Assembly (NCBI RefSeq): GCF_002102355.1
Contig: NZ_LQPT01000019.1
Location: forward strand, 62,001 to 126,000
Origin: Mycobacterium sherrisii
GTDB taxonomy: Bacteria; Actinomycetota; Actinomycetes; Mycobacteriales; Mycobacteriaceae
Reading direction: 5' to 3'
Length of the DNA stretch: 64,000 nucleotides
A model generated the notes under the pieces. That model saw only the letters and a list, made by a program, of their open reading frames with translations. It had not been told where the DNA came from and ran no database searches. The translations under genes were made by a program, and so were the position numbers. Positions 1 to 8,217 of the stretch are shown here, in pieces (positions within the stretch are counted from its first letter, which is position 1; every line of letters begins with the position of its first letter).

Positions 1-1467
1 CTGGGGGCCATCCCGTTCGGGGCCAAGGCCGATGCCCGCACCGCGGTCGGTTCGGCGGTCGTCGATCTGACACCGGGGCCCGTCAAAGAGTGGGCGATCC
101 AGACGCTGGGTTCCATGGACAAGCTGTTTTTGGCCGTCGCGGTTCTGGTGGTGATCGCGGTGATCGCGGCCATGGCCGGCAGTCTGGAAACCCGGCGCCG
201 CCCGATCGGCAGCATGATGTTCGTCGCGGCGGGTGTGCTGGGCGGTCTCGCGGTGCTGTCCCGGCAGGGTGCCACGGCCCTCGACGTTGCGCCCACCGTG
301 GTGGGCACCGCCTGCGGGGTGGCGGTGCTTCGCCTGCTCAGCCGCCGGTTCTGGCCGGTCATCGGGAGTCCTGACGGCGTACCCGAAGAACGTCAGCCGG
401 ATGCCCGCCGGCGCGGGCTGGTCGTATACGGGCTGCTGGGGCTCGGGGTGGTGAGCGGGGTGATCGGCGCCGTCGGGACCCGGCTGGCGCACTCGGTCGC
501 CGGCGATCGCAGCAAGCTGGCGCTTCCCCGGCCCCACGTCCCGGCGGCGCCGATACCCGCCGATGTGCAGCCGAAGGGTGTTGCGCTGCCAAGCTTTATC
601 ACTCCCAGTCCCGATTTCTACCGGGTGGACACCGCGCTGAGCGTGCCCCAACTCAGCCACGGTGACTGGCGGCTGCGCATCCACGGCATGGTGGACCGCG
701 AAGTCACCTACAGCTTCGATGATCTGGATCGCTTCGACGTCGTTGAAGCCGTCGCGACGTTGACCTGTGTCTCCAACCCCGTTGGCGGCGAGCTGATTTC
801 GACCGGCACATGGACGGGGTACCGGCTGGCCGATCTGCTGAAGGCTGCCGGCGTGCATCCCGACGCCGATATGGTGCTCTCGACGTCGGTCGACGGGTTC
901 ACCGCCGGGACGCCCACCGAGGCGGTCATCGACGGCCGCGACGCTCTTCTGGCGATCGGCCTCAACGGGCAGCCGCTCCCGATCGAACACGGCTACCCCG
1001 CCCGGTTGGTGGTCCCGGGACTCTACGGATACGTGTCGGCCACCAAGTGGGTCGTCGATCTGGAGCTGACCCGTTTCGATCGGGCGAAGGCGTACTGGAC
1101 GCGGCTCGGTTGGGCGCCGCGCGCACCGATCAAGACGGAGTCACGCATCGATGTGCCCAAGGGCGGCCAGCGGGTGGCCCGGGGTCCGGTGGTGTTCGGC
1201 GGCGTCGCGTGGGCGCAGAATCGCGGCGTTCGCGCGGTGCAGGTCCGCATTGGCGACGCCGACTGGCAGCCGGCCGCACTCGGCGCCAGCTATTCGAACC
1301 AGACGTGGCGGTTGTGGAGTTTTCCGTGGCAAGCGAAAATCCCTGGGAGACAGACGATTACAGTGCGGGCGATCGACAACACCGGCGCGGTGCAAACCTC
1401 CGAGCAGGCCGAAAGCATTCCCGACGGCGCCACGGGTTGGCACACGGTTGAATTCACCGTGGCCTAA
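1..1467 (+). CDS. Membrane-bound molybdopterin oxidoreductase, sulfite-oxidase fold (5' partial)
   Basis: The reading frame is open from the first base, so the gene starts upstream of the window. The visible N-terminal part holds hydrophobic segments (around bases 115-180, 205-340 and 415-480), followed by a periplasm-facing catalytic region. The segment TLTCVSNPVGGE (about 755-795) is the molybdenum-ligand cysteine loop of sulfite-oxidase-like enzymes, and the C-terminal part (about 1150-1460) resembles their Ig-like dimerisation domain. The protein probably transfers electrons between a periplasmic substrate and a membrane carrier; the substrate is unknown. It resembles what I recall of Rv0218. 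Family assignment is firm, function open. Confidence 0.85.
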   Translation: MGAIPFGAKADARTAVGSAVVDLTPGPVKEWAIQTLGSMDKLFLAVAVLVVIAVIAAMAGSLETRRRPIGSMMFVAAGVLGGLAVLSRQGATALDVAPTVVGTACGVAVLRLLSRRFWPVIGSPDGVPEERQPDARRRGLVVYGLLGLGVVSGVIGAVGTRLAHSVAGDRSKLALPRPHVPAAPIPADVQPKGVALPSFITPSPDFYRVDTALSVPQLSHGDWRLRIHGMVDREVTYSFDDLDRFDVVEAVATLTCVSNPVGGELISTGTWTGYRLADLLKAAGVHPDADMVLSTSVDGFTAGTPTEAVIDGRDALLAIGLNGQPLPIEHGYPARLVVPGLYGYVSATKWVVDLELTRFDRAKAYWTRLGWAPRAPIKTESRIDVPKGGQRVARGPVVFGGVAWAQNRGVRAVQVRIGDADWQPAALGASYSNQTWRLWSFPWQAKIPGRQTITVRAIDNTGAVQTSEQAESIPDGATGWHTVEFTVA

Positions 1468-1486
1468 GCCTTACCGCCCTACGCGA

Positions 1487-1687
1487 CTATCGCGACGAGA
1501 ATTTGCGCCAGCTCCACAGCGCGATGAGCAGGCCGACGACGCCGGTGATCGGACCGATGATGGACCAGGTCGTGGTGTTGCTCATCGGGCTGCCGCCGAG
1601 CACCCCGAAGCCCTGCAGCGCCCAGATCGAGCCGAACACGGCGAGGAGCAAGCCCACGGCGAAGGTAACGACGAAAGCCCTATTCAT
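1487..1687 (-). CDS. Small two-helix membrane protein, unknown function
   Basis: A 66-residue protein with two hydrophobic segments, roughly residues 4-26 and 40-58, joined by a Gly/Ser/Asn-rich loop, and ending in a basic tail (WSWRKFSSR). This hairpin layout is common among mycobacterial small integral membrane proteins of unknown role. It converges on the oxidoreductase to its left and is divergent from the TetR gene to its right. I do not recognise a family. GC-rich third positions in this frame and a plausible ATG support it being real. Confidence 0.6.
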   Translation of the reverse strand: MNRAFVVTFAVGLLLAVFGSIWALQGFGVLGGSPMSNTTTWSIIGPITGVVGLLIALWSWRKFSSR

Positions 1688-1747
1688 AACCGGATGATAG
1701 GGGCCCCGCAGCGATTTATTCCCGAGCGATCTCCTCGAATAGATTTT

Positions 1748-1761
1748 AGAGCGACTGCTCT
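1748..1761. promoter_or_regulatory. Palindromic operator, probably for the adjacent TetR regulator
   Basis: Perfect inverted repeat AGAGC-GACT-GCTCT lying 8 bases before the GTG start of the TetR gene. It sits in the short divergent region between this regulator and the small membrane protein, where an autorepressor would bind. TetR dimers typically bind palindromes of this size; that this one binds its own upstream site is inference. Confidence 0.6.
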
Positions 1762-1769
1762 GTTATTGT

Positions 1770-2405
1770 GTGTCCATGCCGCGACCTCGCCTGCACGACC
1801 TCGATGAGGTGCTCGACATCGCGGCGGGGCTCGCGGTCCGCGAGGGGATTGCCGCCGTCACCGTTCGCGCCCTGTCGGAGGCGGCTTCGGTGTCAAATGG
1901 CGCGCTGTACCACGCATTTGGATCCCGCACCGGCTTGTTGGCCCGCGCATGGTTGCGCGCCGCGGAGCAGTTCTTGGCGCTGCAGCGCAGTACGGTGGAC
2001 CAGGCGCTCCAGGGCTCCGGTGACCGGTGCACCGAGGCCACCGCGGTAGAGGCCGTCGTCGCAACGGCGTTGTGCCCAGCCACATTTCTCGATCAGGACG
2101 AGACTTCCGCGCAGTTCCTGCTGACGGTCTCCCGCGACGACCTGTTGCGGTCCGGGGCCGTGCCCGACGACCTGGCCGAGGCGCTACGCAGACTCGACGA
2201 CGCACTGGTGGCGGTCTTCATCCGCCTGTCCGTGAGCCTGTGGGACCGCAAGGACAGGGAAGCCGTGGACCTGATCCGCGTTTGCATCGTCGAGTTGCCG
2301 ACTGCGCTGCTGGTGCGCGGTGGGCGCTATGCGGACGCCGCCGCACGCGACCGGCTCGCCGCCGCGGTGCGCGCCGTGCTGACCATTCCGCCGGCCGCGC
2401 CCTGA
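1770..2405 (+). CDS. TetR/AcrR family transcriptional regulator
   Basis: A 211-residue one-component repressor. The N-terminal helix-turn-helix (about residues 15-60) carries the typical pattern ALSEAASVSNGALYHAFGSR, and the rest is a helical ligand-binding domain. GTG at 1770 or ATG at 1776 could start translation; no clear ribosome-binding site precedes either, so the message may be nearly leaderless. It lies 35 bases upstream of an enoyl-CoA hydratase gene on the same strand, so the pair is likely co-transcribed and the ligand may be an acyl-CoA. The palindrome just upstream suggests autoregulation. Confidence 0.85.
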   Translation: MSMPRPRLHDLDEVLDIAAGLAVREGIAAVTVRALSEAASVSNGALYHAFGSRTGLLARAWLRAAEQFLALQRSTVDQALQGSGDRCTEATAVEAVVATALCPATFLDQDETSAQFLLTVSRDDLLRSGAVPDDLAEALRRLDDALVAVFIRLSVSLWDRKDREAVDLIRVCIVELPTALLVRGGRYADAAARDRLAAAVRAVLTIPPAAP

Positions 2406-2440
2406 GCCCGCCCGGCGGACCGCTACGAAAGGACCCGCTC

Positions 2441-3097
2441 GTGACCCCCACCCTGGAATATCGCGACAAGATCGCTGTGCTCACCCTCGGCGACGACGAG
2501 AACCGTTTCTCACCGGACTGGCTCGACGCCGTCAGCGCCGCACTCGACGAGGTCGAGAAGGACGCGCAGGCCCTGATCACCACCGGGGTGGGCAAGTTTT
2601 ACACCAACGGCCTGGACCTGGATTGGCTGATGGCCAACGGTGACCACACCGAGTGGTACGTCAACCGGGTACAGCAGCTGTTCGGCCGGGTGCTGACGCT
2701 GCGGGTACCCACCGTCGCCGCCGTGAACGGACACGCCTTCGGCGCGGGTTCCATGCTCGCCGTCGCCCATGACTACCGCATCATGCGCGACGAACGCGGG
2801 TACTTCTGCTTCCCGGAAGTCGACATCCGCATCCCCTTCACCGCCGGCATGGCGGCCCTGATCCAGGCGAAACTGTTGCCGCAGACCGCGGTGACCGCGA
2901 TGACGACCGGCCACCGTTACGGCGGCGAGGAAGCACTCGCCGCGGGACTCGTCGACGATGTCGCAGCGGAAGCCGAAGTCGTCAACGCCGCGGCAACCAA
3001 GGTCCAACCGTTGCTCGGCAAGGACCCGGGCACCCTCGGCGCGATCAAATCAACCATGTACGCGAATGTTGTTGCCGCACTGCGGGCGGGCAAGTGA
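2441..3097 (+). CDS. Enoyl-CoA hydratase/isomerase family protein
   Basis: A 218-residue crotonase-fold protein. The start at GTG 2441 is chosen because GAAAGGA lies just before it; the open frame continues upstream but only antisense-like sequence is found there. The oxyanion-hole segment reads VGKFYTNGLDLDWL and the second one NGHAFGAGSMLA. The FYTNGLDL form resembles delta3-enoyl-CoA isomerase-like members more than classical hydratases. It probably acts on acyl-CoAs in the cytoplasm and is likely controlled by the TetR gene in front. The exact reaction cannot be read from sequence. Confidence 0.8.
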   Translation: MTPTLEYRDKIAVLTLGDDENRFSPDWLDAVSAALDEVEKDAQALITTGVGKFYTNGLDLDWLMANGDHTEWYVNRVQQLFGRVLTLRVPTVAAVNGHAFGAGSMLAVAHDYRIMRDERGYFCFPEVDIRIPFTAGMAALIQAKLLPQTAVTAMTTGHRYGGEEALAAGLVDDVAAEAEVVNAAATKVQPLLGKDPGTLGAIKSTMYANVVAALRAGK

Positions 3098-3120
3098 ACC
3101 GCTGACCTGCTCAAATATTG

Positions 3121-3193
3121 TGGAGCTAAGGGGAATCGAACCCCTGACCTACTCGATGCGAACGAGTCGCGCTACCAACTGCGCCATAGCCCC
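3121..3193 (-). tRNA. tRNA-Ala (anticodon CGC)
   Basis: On the minus strand the sequence folds as a cloverleaf: acceptor GGGGCTA with TAGCTCC (one G-U pair), anticodon stem ACTCG/CGAGT around loop TTCGCAT giving anticodon CGC (codon GCG, Ala), and T arm with the TTCGATT loop. The discriminator base is A, as expected for tRNA-Ala. CCA is not encoded. It sits alone between the enoyl-CoA hydratase gene and glpR. Confidence 0.95.
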
Positions 3194-3243
3194 TGACCGC
3201 TAGCAGGCTACCAGTTCCTCGCGGCGCCCAGCACCGCCAGGCA

Positions 3244-4287
3244 CTACTGGCCGACGGCACGCGGCAGGTCCCGCGGCCAGCCGTAGTTCTGCTGGGGCAT
3301 TCCGTAGTCGAGATGCTCGAAGATCGGGTCCTCGTCGTCGATCTCCAGGACCACGGCGCCGGGCCGGCGCAGCCGGGACGGGACGACGTCGTAGTCGCGG
3401 TCGCGAGTGTTCTCCACGCCGAACCGCGCACGGGTCATCCGCTGGGCGCGGCGGCGGCGGACCTTCTCCTCGATCCTGGTCTGGCGGCGCAGATAGCCCA
3501 GGTACAAAACGGTGATCGTGGTGGCGAACCCACAGACCCACCAGGCGCTCGGCGTGACCTCGAAGGCTACCGTCGCCGAACCGACCAGGATGACCGCCAT
3601 CATCATCAACACCTTCTTGCGGAAGGCGTACTTTCGCGCGGTGACGGCGGCCGCGGTCTTGGTGTCGAAGCGACGTCGGCGCTGTGCGCTGGCCGGAACG
3701 ACGCGCTCTCGCGGAGCCTCGTCCTCTGCCTCGGGCTCCAGCCCGGACGAGTCCTCGACGTATTCGTACTCGTCGTCGAGGTGATCCTCGGCGGTCTCGT
3801 CCTCGGCTTCGTCGTCCTCGGCTTCGTCGTCCTGATCAACCGGTGCGAGTACGGGTTCGGTGACCTCCGCGTCGGCCGCGGCGGGCAAGGCACCCGAATC
3901 CTCGACGACGTCGACGTCCAGGTACTCGGGCTCGGCGACCGGCATCTTCATGACGACGGGCCGGGCGGGCCGCAGCTCCTCGGTCTCGGCATCATGATCG
4001 TCGTTGACCTCGGCATCGTCGCGCTCAGAAAGGTCGGCCTCATCGCGATCAGACAGGTCGGACGTGTCTTCCTCCGGCTTCCAGTGCGGATCGCTGCGGT
4101 GCCCCGCGGCCGGACCCGTGCGCCGCAGCAGCCTCGACCCGGCGCCGCCGTTGAGCACCCGGGTGGCCAACGCCACGTCGCTGGTCCGTCGCACGGCGTC
4201 GCGTTTGCTGATCAGCATGGGGACCAGCACGAACAGCCACAGCACCACGAGGGAGATCCACAACAGCGACTGCGGGATGCTTGGCAT
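3244..4287 (-). CDS. glpR: Divisome membrane protein SepX/GlpR
   Basis: A 347-residue membrane protein. I place the start at ATG 4287, preceded by AAGGAG at 9-base spacing, rather than at upstream in-frame codons. One transmembrane helix is near the N terminus (about residues 7-25); a long, very acidic cytoplasmic loop (DEAEDDEAEDE-type repeats) follows; two more helices lie near residues 240-285 and a basic tail after them. This is the layout of actinobacterial SepX/GlpR, the membrane receptor for the gephyrin-like protein Glp at the septum (established in Corynebacterium and Streptomyces). The glp gene is two genes away on the same strand. Matches my recollection of Rv0996. Confidence 0.85.
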   Translation of the reverse strand: MPSIPQSLLWISLVVLWLFVLVPMLISKRDAVRRTSDVALATRVLNGGAGSRLLRRTGPAAGHRSDPHWKPEEDTSDLSDRDEADLSERDDAEVNDDHDAETEELRPARPVVMKMPVAEPEYLDVDVVEDSGALPAAADAEVTEPVLAPVDQDDEAEDDEAEDETAEDHLDDEYEYVEDSSGLEPEAEDEAPRERVVPASAQRRRRFDTKTAAAVTARKYAFRKKVLMMMAVILVGSATVAFEVTPSAWWVCGFATTITVLYLGYLRRQTRIEEKVRRRRAQRMTRARFGVENTRDRDYDVVPSRLRRPGAVVLEIDDEDPIFEHLDYGMPQQNYGWPRDLPRAVGQ

Positions 4288-4355
4288 GATGACCTGCTCC
4301 TTCTGGCCGAATCCCCCACGAGGTGACCCACGCGGTCGGGACCTGTGACCAGCGC

Positions 4356-4373
4356 AATTACACACCTGTAATT
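4356..4373. promoter_or_regulatory. Inverted repeat upstream of glpR
   Basis: AATTAC-N6-GTAATT dyad about 70 bases upstream of the glpR start, in an unusually AT-rich patch for this genome. It lies in the 192-base gap between rimJ and glpR and could be an operator or overlap a promoter that drives glpR separately from galU-glp-rimJ. No binding protein can be named. Confidence 0.35.
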
Positions 4374-4479
4374 TGCGTCAATCAAGCATCACACGCCACA
4401 TATGTCACGTTGGCAACAGAATTATTGCGGTTTCGGCGCGGCGGTGGATGATCGAGCACCGGAACGAGGCGTCAAGGAG

Positions 4480-5133
4480 TTACGCCCAGCGGGCGTGCCC
4501 GGCGCGGACCAGCGACGAGGTCACCGACCCGTACACCTCTTCGGCGGTGATGGCCATCAGCAGATGATCGCGCCAGGCCCGATCGACCTCGAGGTAGCGG
4601 CGCAGCAGGCCCTCTTCACGGAACCCGACCTTCGCCAGCACGGCCCGGCTCGCCACGTTCTCCGGGCGCACGGTGGCCTCCACGCGATGCAGCATGACCG
4701 GCCCGAAGCAATGATCGAGACCCAGCGCCAGCGCCCCGGTCGCCACCCCACCCCCCGTCGCGGAGCTGGCCACCCAGTAACCGATCCACGCCGATCGCAA
4801 CGCCCCGTGCGTGACGTTGCCGATGGTCAGCTGCCCGCAGAACTGTCCGTCGAGCTCGATCACATATGGCAGCATCCGGCCGCTGCGGGCCTCGGCACGC
4901 AGCCCCGAACACAGGGCCGGCCACGCCGCGACGGTGTGCCGGGCCGTCCAGTCCCCCTCGGCCGTCGGCTCCCACGGCTCCAGATGCGCGCGGTCGGCCA
5001 ACCGGTGGCGGCTCCATTGGGCGCCGTCGCGCATCCGCACCGCCCGCAACCGGATGACGCCCGCCGCGACCCGCAACGGCCCGACGGATGCGGGCCAGCC
5101 GGGATGACGAGAGTTGGAGCGCAAGAGGTTCAC
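4480..5133 (-). CDS. rimJ: GNAT family N-acetyltransferase, RimJ-like
   Basis: A 217-residue GNAT acetyltransferase. The beta4/beta5 region (GNVTHGALRSAWIGYWV), an acetyl-CoA-binding segment (ATGGGVATGALALGL) and the late motif RPENVASRAVLAKVGF are the hallmarks of the RimJ/RimL subfamily, which acetylate N-terminal Ala/Ser of proteins such as ribosomal proteins. The start codon is GTG 5133 and no strong Shine-Dalgarno is visible. It begins 21 bases after the glp stop on the same strand. The real acceptor is not known; its conserved place between glp and glpR is notable. Confidence 0.85.
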   Translation of the reverse strand: MNLLRSNSRHPGWPASVGPLRVAAGVIRLRAVRMRDGAQWSRHRLADRAHLEPWEPTAEGDWTARHTVAAWPALCSGLRAEARSGRMLPYVIELDGQFCGQLTIGNVTHGALRSAWIGYWVASSATGGGVATGALALGLDHCFGPVMLHRVEATVRPENVASRAVLAKVGFREEGLLRRYLEVDRAWRDHLLMAITAEEVYGSVTSSLVRAGHARWA

Positions 5134-5154
5134 GAGCGTGCGCAGTCGTCGGGA

Positions 5155-6447
5155 TCAGCCGCGCTGGGCCAGGAACGCGACGTCGACGATTTCACCGGTC
5201 CGGATCTGTTCGGCCCCACTGGGCACCACAACCAGACAGTTTGCCTCAGCCAAGGTCGCGAGCAAGTGCGACGACGCTCCCGGCCCCCCGCCCAGCGCCT
5301 GCACAAGATACTCGCCGCTGTCCTGATCGCGCATCAGCTGGCCGCGCAGGTAGCCCTTGCGCCCGGCGACCGAGGTAATCGGCGACAACGTCCGGGCCTG
5401 CACGATGCGACGCATGGGCTGCCGCTTGCCCAGCGACAGCCGGATCAGCGGTCGAACCATCACCTCGAAGACCACCAGCGCGCTGACCGGGTTGGCCGGC
5501 AGCAAAAATACCGGCACGCCCTCGCGGCCCAGCTGCCCGAAACCCTGCACCGAGCCCGGATGCATCGCGACCCGGACCACCTCCATGTCGCCCATCTCGG
5601 AGAGCACCACCCGCACCGCCTCGGCGGCCGCACCGCCGACTCCCCCGGCAATCACCACGACCTCGGCGCGGTTGATCTGGCCCTGGACGATCTCGCCGAG
5701 TTCCTTGGGGTTGTTGGACACGATGCCGATGCGGTTGACCTCCGCACCGGCATCCCGGGCCGCGGCCGCCAGGGCATAGGAGTTGACGTCGTAGACCTGG
5801 CCGTTGCTCGGTGTCCGCGAGATGTCCACCAGCTCGCCGCCCACGGCCATCACCGACACCCGTGGCCGCGGATGGACCAGCACCCGTTCCCGGCCGACGG
5901 CGGCGAGCAGGCCCACCTGCGCGGCCCCGATGATGGTGCCGGCCCGCACCGCGACGTCGCCGGGCTGGACGTCGTCGCCGGCCCGGCGCACGTAGGCACC
6001 CGACGGCGCCCCGCGCAGGATCCGCACCTTCGAGGTGCCGCCGTCGGTCCAGCGCAGCGGCAGTACTGCGTCGGCCAGCGTGGGCAGCGGCGCCCCGGTC
6101 TGTACGCGCACGGCCTGGCGCGGCTGCAGCCGGCTGGGCGTGCGGGCACCCGCCTCGATCGTTCCCATCACCGGCAGGACCAGGCCACCCACGTTGTCGT
6201 CGTCCGCCAGCGGCTCGCCGGTTTCGTCGAGCGACAGATCACCGCCCACTTCGCCGATCCCCAGCACGTCCACGCTGCGCACCGCGTAGCCGTCGATCGC
6301 CGCCTGGTCGAACCCGGGCAGCGGGCGCTCGGTCACCACTTCTTCGGCGCACATTAACCCCTGCGCCTCCGCGATGGCAACACGTATCGGACGCGGGGCT
6401 ACCGCCGCCGCTGTTATCCGGGCTTGCTGTTCTTCCACCGAACGCAC
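5155..6447 (-). CDS. glp: Gephyrin-like molybdotransferase Glp (MoeA1 type)
   Basis: A 430-residue MoeA/gephyrin-fold protein. Segment LPGFDQAAIDGYAVRS (about residues 43-58) is the typical MoeA motif, followed by the small barrel domains, the MoCF-like domain and a C-terminal beta domain. The MoCF loop that in catalytic MoeA proteins reads close to GGVS-x-G-x-x-D is here GGVGGAAAEAV, lacking the Ser and Asp. In Corynebacterium the equivalent protein links FtsZ to the membrane receptor GlpR, and glpR is nearby here, so a division role is more likely than molybdenum insertion. It corresponds to what is usually called moeA1 in M. tuberculosis (Rv0994). Confidence 0.88.
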   Translation of the reverse strand: MRSVEEQQARITAAAVAPRPIRVAIAEAQGLMCAEEVVTERPLPGFDQAAIDGYAVRSVDVLGIGEVGGDLSLDETGEPLADDDNVGGLVLPVMGTIEAGARTPSRLQPRQAVRVQTGAPLPTLADAVLPLRWTDGGTSKVRILRGAPSGAYVRRAGDDVQPGDVAVRAGTIIGAAQVGLLAAVGRERVLVHPRPRVSVMAVGGELVDISRTPSNGQVYDVNSYALAAAARDAGAEVNRIGIVSNNPKELGEIVQGQINRAEVVVIAGGVGGAAAEAVRVVLSEMGDMEVVRVAMHPGSVQGFGQLGREGVPVFLLPANPVSALVVFEVMVRPLIRLSLGKRQPMRRIVQARTLSPITSVAGRKGYLRGQLMRDQDSGEYLVQALGGGPGASSHLLATLAEANCLVVVPSGAEQIRTGEIVDVAFLAQRG

Positions 6448-6550
6448 TGGCCGCGCCTCCCTGCCGTCAATCTTGACGGGCGCCGTATCGGGCCCGGTAA
6501 ACGGACCGAGCCCGATCGCCGACCGTCCACCGGCACCGGCATGCGGCCGG

Positions 6551-7474
6551 CTACTGCTCGTTCAGGCCCAATCGCGCCACCAACCACCGCCGCAATTCCG
6601 GGCCGTAGTCGTCACGATCCAATGCAAAGTCAACCGCAGCCTTGAGGTAGCCGCCGGGATTTCCCAAGTCGTGTCGAGATCCGCGATGCACGACGACGTG
6701 AACCGGGTGGCCCTCCTTGATCAACAGCGCGATTGCGTCGGTGAGCTGCACCTCGCCGCCGGCCCCCCGGTCGATGCGGCGCAGCGCGTCGAAAACGGCA
6801 CGGTCGAGGACGTAGCGGCCCGCTGCGGCGTACATCGACGGGGCGTCTTCGGCCTTGGGCTTTTCGACCATGCCGTTGACCTTGAGGACGTCCGGATTGG
6901 CGGCGAACCCGCGACCGGCAACCGGTTCGACGTCGAACACGCCGTAGGCGCTGATCTCCTCGGGTGTGACCTCGATGGCGCACAGCACGGTGCCGCCGTG
7001 CTCGGCGCGCACCTTGGCCATGGTCTCCAGCACGCCCGTCGGCAACACCAGGTCGTCGGGCAGCAGCACCATGACGGCGTCCTCGTCGGCGGTCAGCGTG
7101 GGCTCCACGCAGCTGATCGCGTGCCCGAGCCCGAGCGGCTCGGCCTGCACCACCGACTCCACCTTGATCAGCTGCGGTGCGCGCCGCACCTTGTCGAGCA
7201 TGGCCTTCTTGCCGCGCGCCTCCAGGGTGCCCTCGAGCACCAGATCCTCGACGAAGTGCGCGACGACGCCGTCCTTGCCCTCGGAGGTGATGATCACCAA
7301 CCGCTCGGCGCCGGCTGCGGCGGCCTCTTCGGCCACCAGCTCGATGCCCGGCGTGTCGACCACGGGCAGCAGCTCTTTCGGCACCGTCTTGGTGGCCGGC
7401 AAGAAGCGGGTACCCAGACCGGCTGCCGGGACGATCGCCGTGTACGGGATCGGTACTTCATCTGGCCGTGACAT
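6551..7474 (-). CDS. galU: UTP-glucose-1-phosphate uridylyltransferase GalU
   Basis: A 307-residue nucleotidyltransferase forming UDP-glucose from UTP and glucose-1-phosphate in the cytoplasm; UDP-glucose feeds trehalose, glycogen and envelope polysaccharides. The N-terminal nucleotide-binding signature GLGTRFLPATKTVPKELLP, the DDL metal site in VLLPDDLVLP and the VEKPK segment are all intact, and the length is normal for the family. It is first in the leftward galU-glp-rimJ-glpR group, 103 bases before glp. A 76-base divergent region separates it from the 5-formyl-THF cyclo-ligase gene. Confidence 0.96.
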   Translation of the reverse strand: MSRPDEVPIPYTAIVPAAGLGTRFLPATKTVPKELLPVVDTPGIELVAEEAAAAGAERLVIITSEGKDGVVAHFVEDLVLEGTLEARGKKAMLDKVRRAPQLIKVESVVQAEPLGLGHAISCVEPTLTADEDAVMVLLPDDLVLPTGVLETMAKVRAEHGGTVLCAIEVTPEEISAYGVFDVEPVAGRGFAANPDVLKVNGMVEKPKAEDAPSMYAAAGRYVLDRAVFDALRRIDRGAGGEVQLTDAIALLIKEGHPVHVVVHRGSRHDLGNPGGYLKAAVDFALDRDDYGPELRRWLVARLGLNEQ

Positions 7475-7550
7475 CGTTCACACCTTAGCGCTCATCGGGT
7501 TTGCCGCCGCCGCATGGCAGGCCGAATTCCCGTCCTGTCATCGTTGACAC

Positions 7551-8144
7551 ATGACAGCCCCGACCAAAGCTGCACTGCGCGAGCAAGTCTTGGCGGCTCG
7601 CAGCGGCGTTGCCCAGGATATCCGCGCTGCTGAAGCGCGAAAGCTCAACGACCAGTTGGGGCTCGCGGTGAGCAGCGGCAGCACGGTCTGCGCGTACGTG
7701 CCGGTCGGCACCGAACCGGGGTCGGTGACGATGCTGGACACGTTGCTGGCGCGCGCACGCCGGGTGCTGTTGCCGGTCGCCCGCACCAGCGACGACGGCA
7801 CGCCGATGCGGCTGCGATGGGGCGTGTACCGCCCGGGAGAGTTGGTCTCCGGTCGGTGGGGGCTACTCGAACCGCCCGCGCCGTGGTTATCGGAGTCCGC
7901 GCTCGCGGAGGCCGAGATGGTGCTCGTCCCGGCGCTGGCCGTCGACCGCCGGGGCACGCGGCTGGGCCGGGGCTGCGGGTTTTACGACCGCTCGCTGGAC
8001 GGCAGAAATCCGCAGGCCCGCCTGATCGCGTTGGTGCGCGATGCCGAGTTCGTCGACGAATTGCCGGCCGATCCGCATGACGTGCCGATGACCCACGTGC
8101 TCACCCCGGGCCGGGGACTCGTAGCGCTGCGGGCCGGGGAATGA
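7551..8144 (+). CDS. 5-formyltetrahydrofolate cyclo-ligase
   Basis: A 197-residue enzyme that converts 5-formyl-THF to 5,10-methenyl-THF using ATP. The N-terminal K-x-x-L-R-x-x-x-L-x-x-R pattern, the RWGVYRPGEL segment and the C-terminal LGRGCGFYDRSL loop (close to the family GxGxGYYDR) are present. Length is typical. It heads a rightward set (then the zinc-ribbon chaperone, SAF protein and mscL) but is separated from the next gene by a CIRCE element, so it probably has its own promoter. Matches my recollection of Rv0992c. Confidence 0.93.
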   Translation: MTAPTKAALREQVLAARSGVAQDIRAAEARKLNDQLGLAVSSGSTVCAYVPVGTEPGSVTMLDTLLARARRVLLPVARTSDDGTPMRLRWGVYRPGELVSGRWGLLEPPAPWLSESALAEAEMVLVPALAVDRRGTRLGRGCGFYDRSLDGRNPQARLIALVRDAEFVDELPADPHDVPMTHVLTPGRGLVALRAGE

Positions 8145-8163
8145 GATGGAATTCATGGCCGTT

Positions 8164-8191
8164 TTAGCACTCGTGCACTGTAGAGTGCTAA
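8164..8191 (+). promoter_or_regulatory. CIRCE operator (HrcA site) with 10-base spacer
   Basis: Perfect inverted arms TTAGCACTC (8164-8172) and GAGTGCTAA (8183-8191), the canonical CIRCE arms bound by the heat-shock repressor HrcA. The spacer here counts 10 bases, whereas the canonical spacer is 9. It ends 26 bases before the GTG start of the zinc-ribbon chaperone gene. HrcA control of the M. tuberculosis counterpart (Rv0991c) fits what I recall of that regulon. Confidence 0.9.
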
Positions 8192-8217
8192 CGAGACTTA
8201 TCTGATGGAGGTTTTCA

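Noticed and set aside
3121-3193. tRNA-Ala as an integration site for an island
   Set aside because: No partial copy of the tRNA 3' end or integrase gene was found in the window.
4402-6357. 651-codon open frame on the plus strand over rimJ and glp
   Set aside because: It is the complement of two clear genes, and its translation is low-complexity with no motif.
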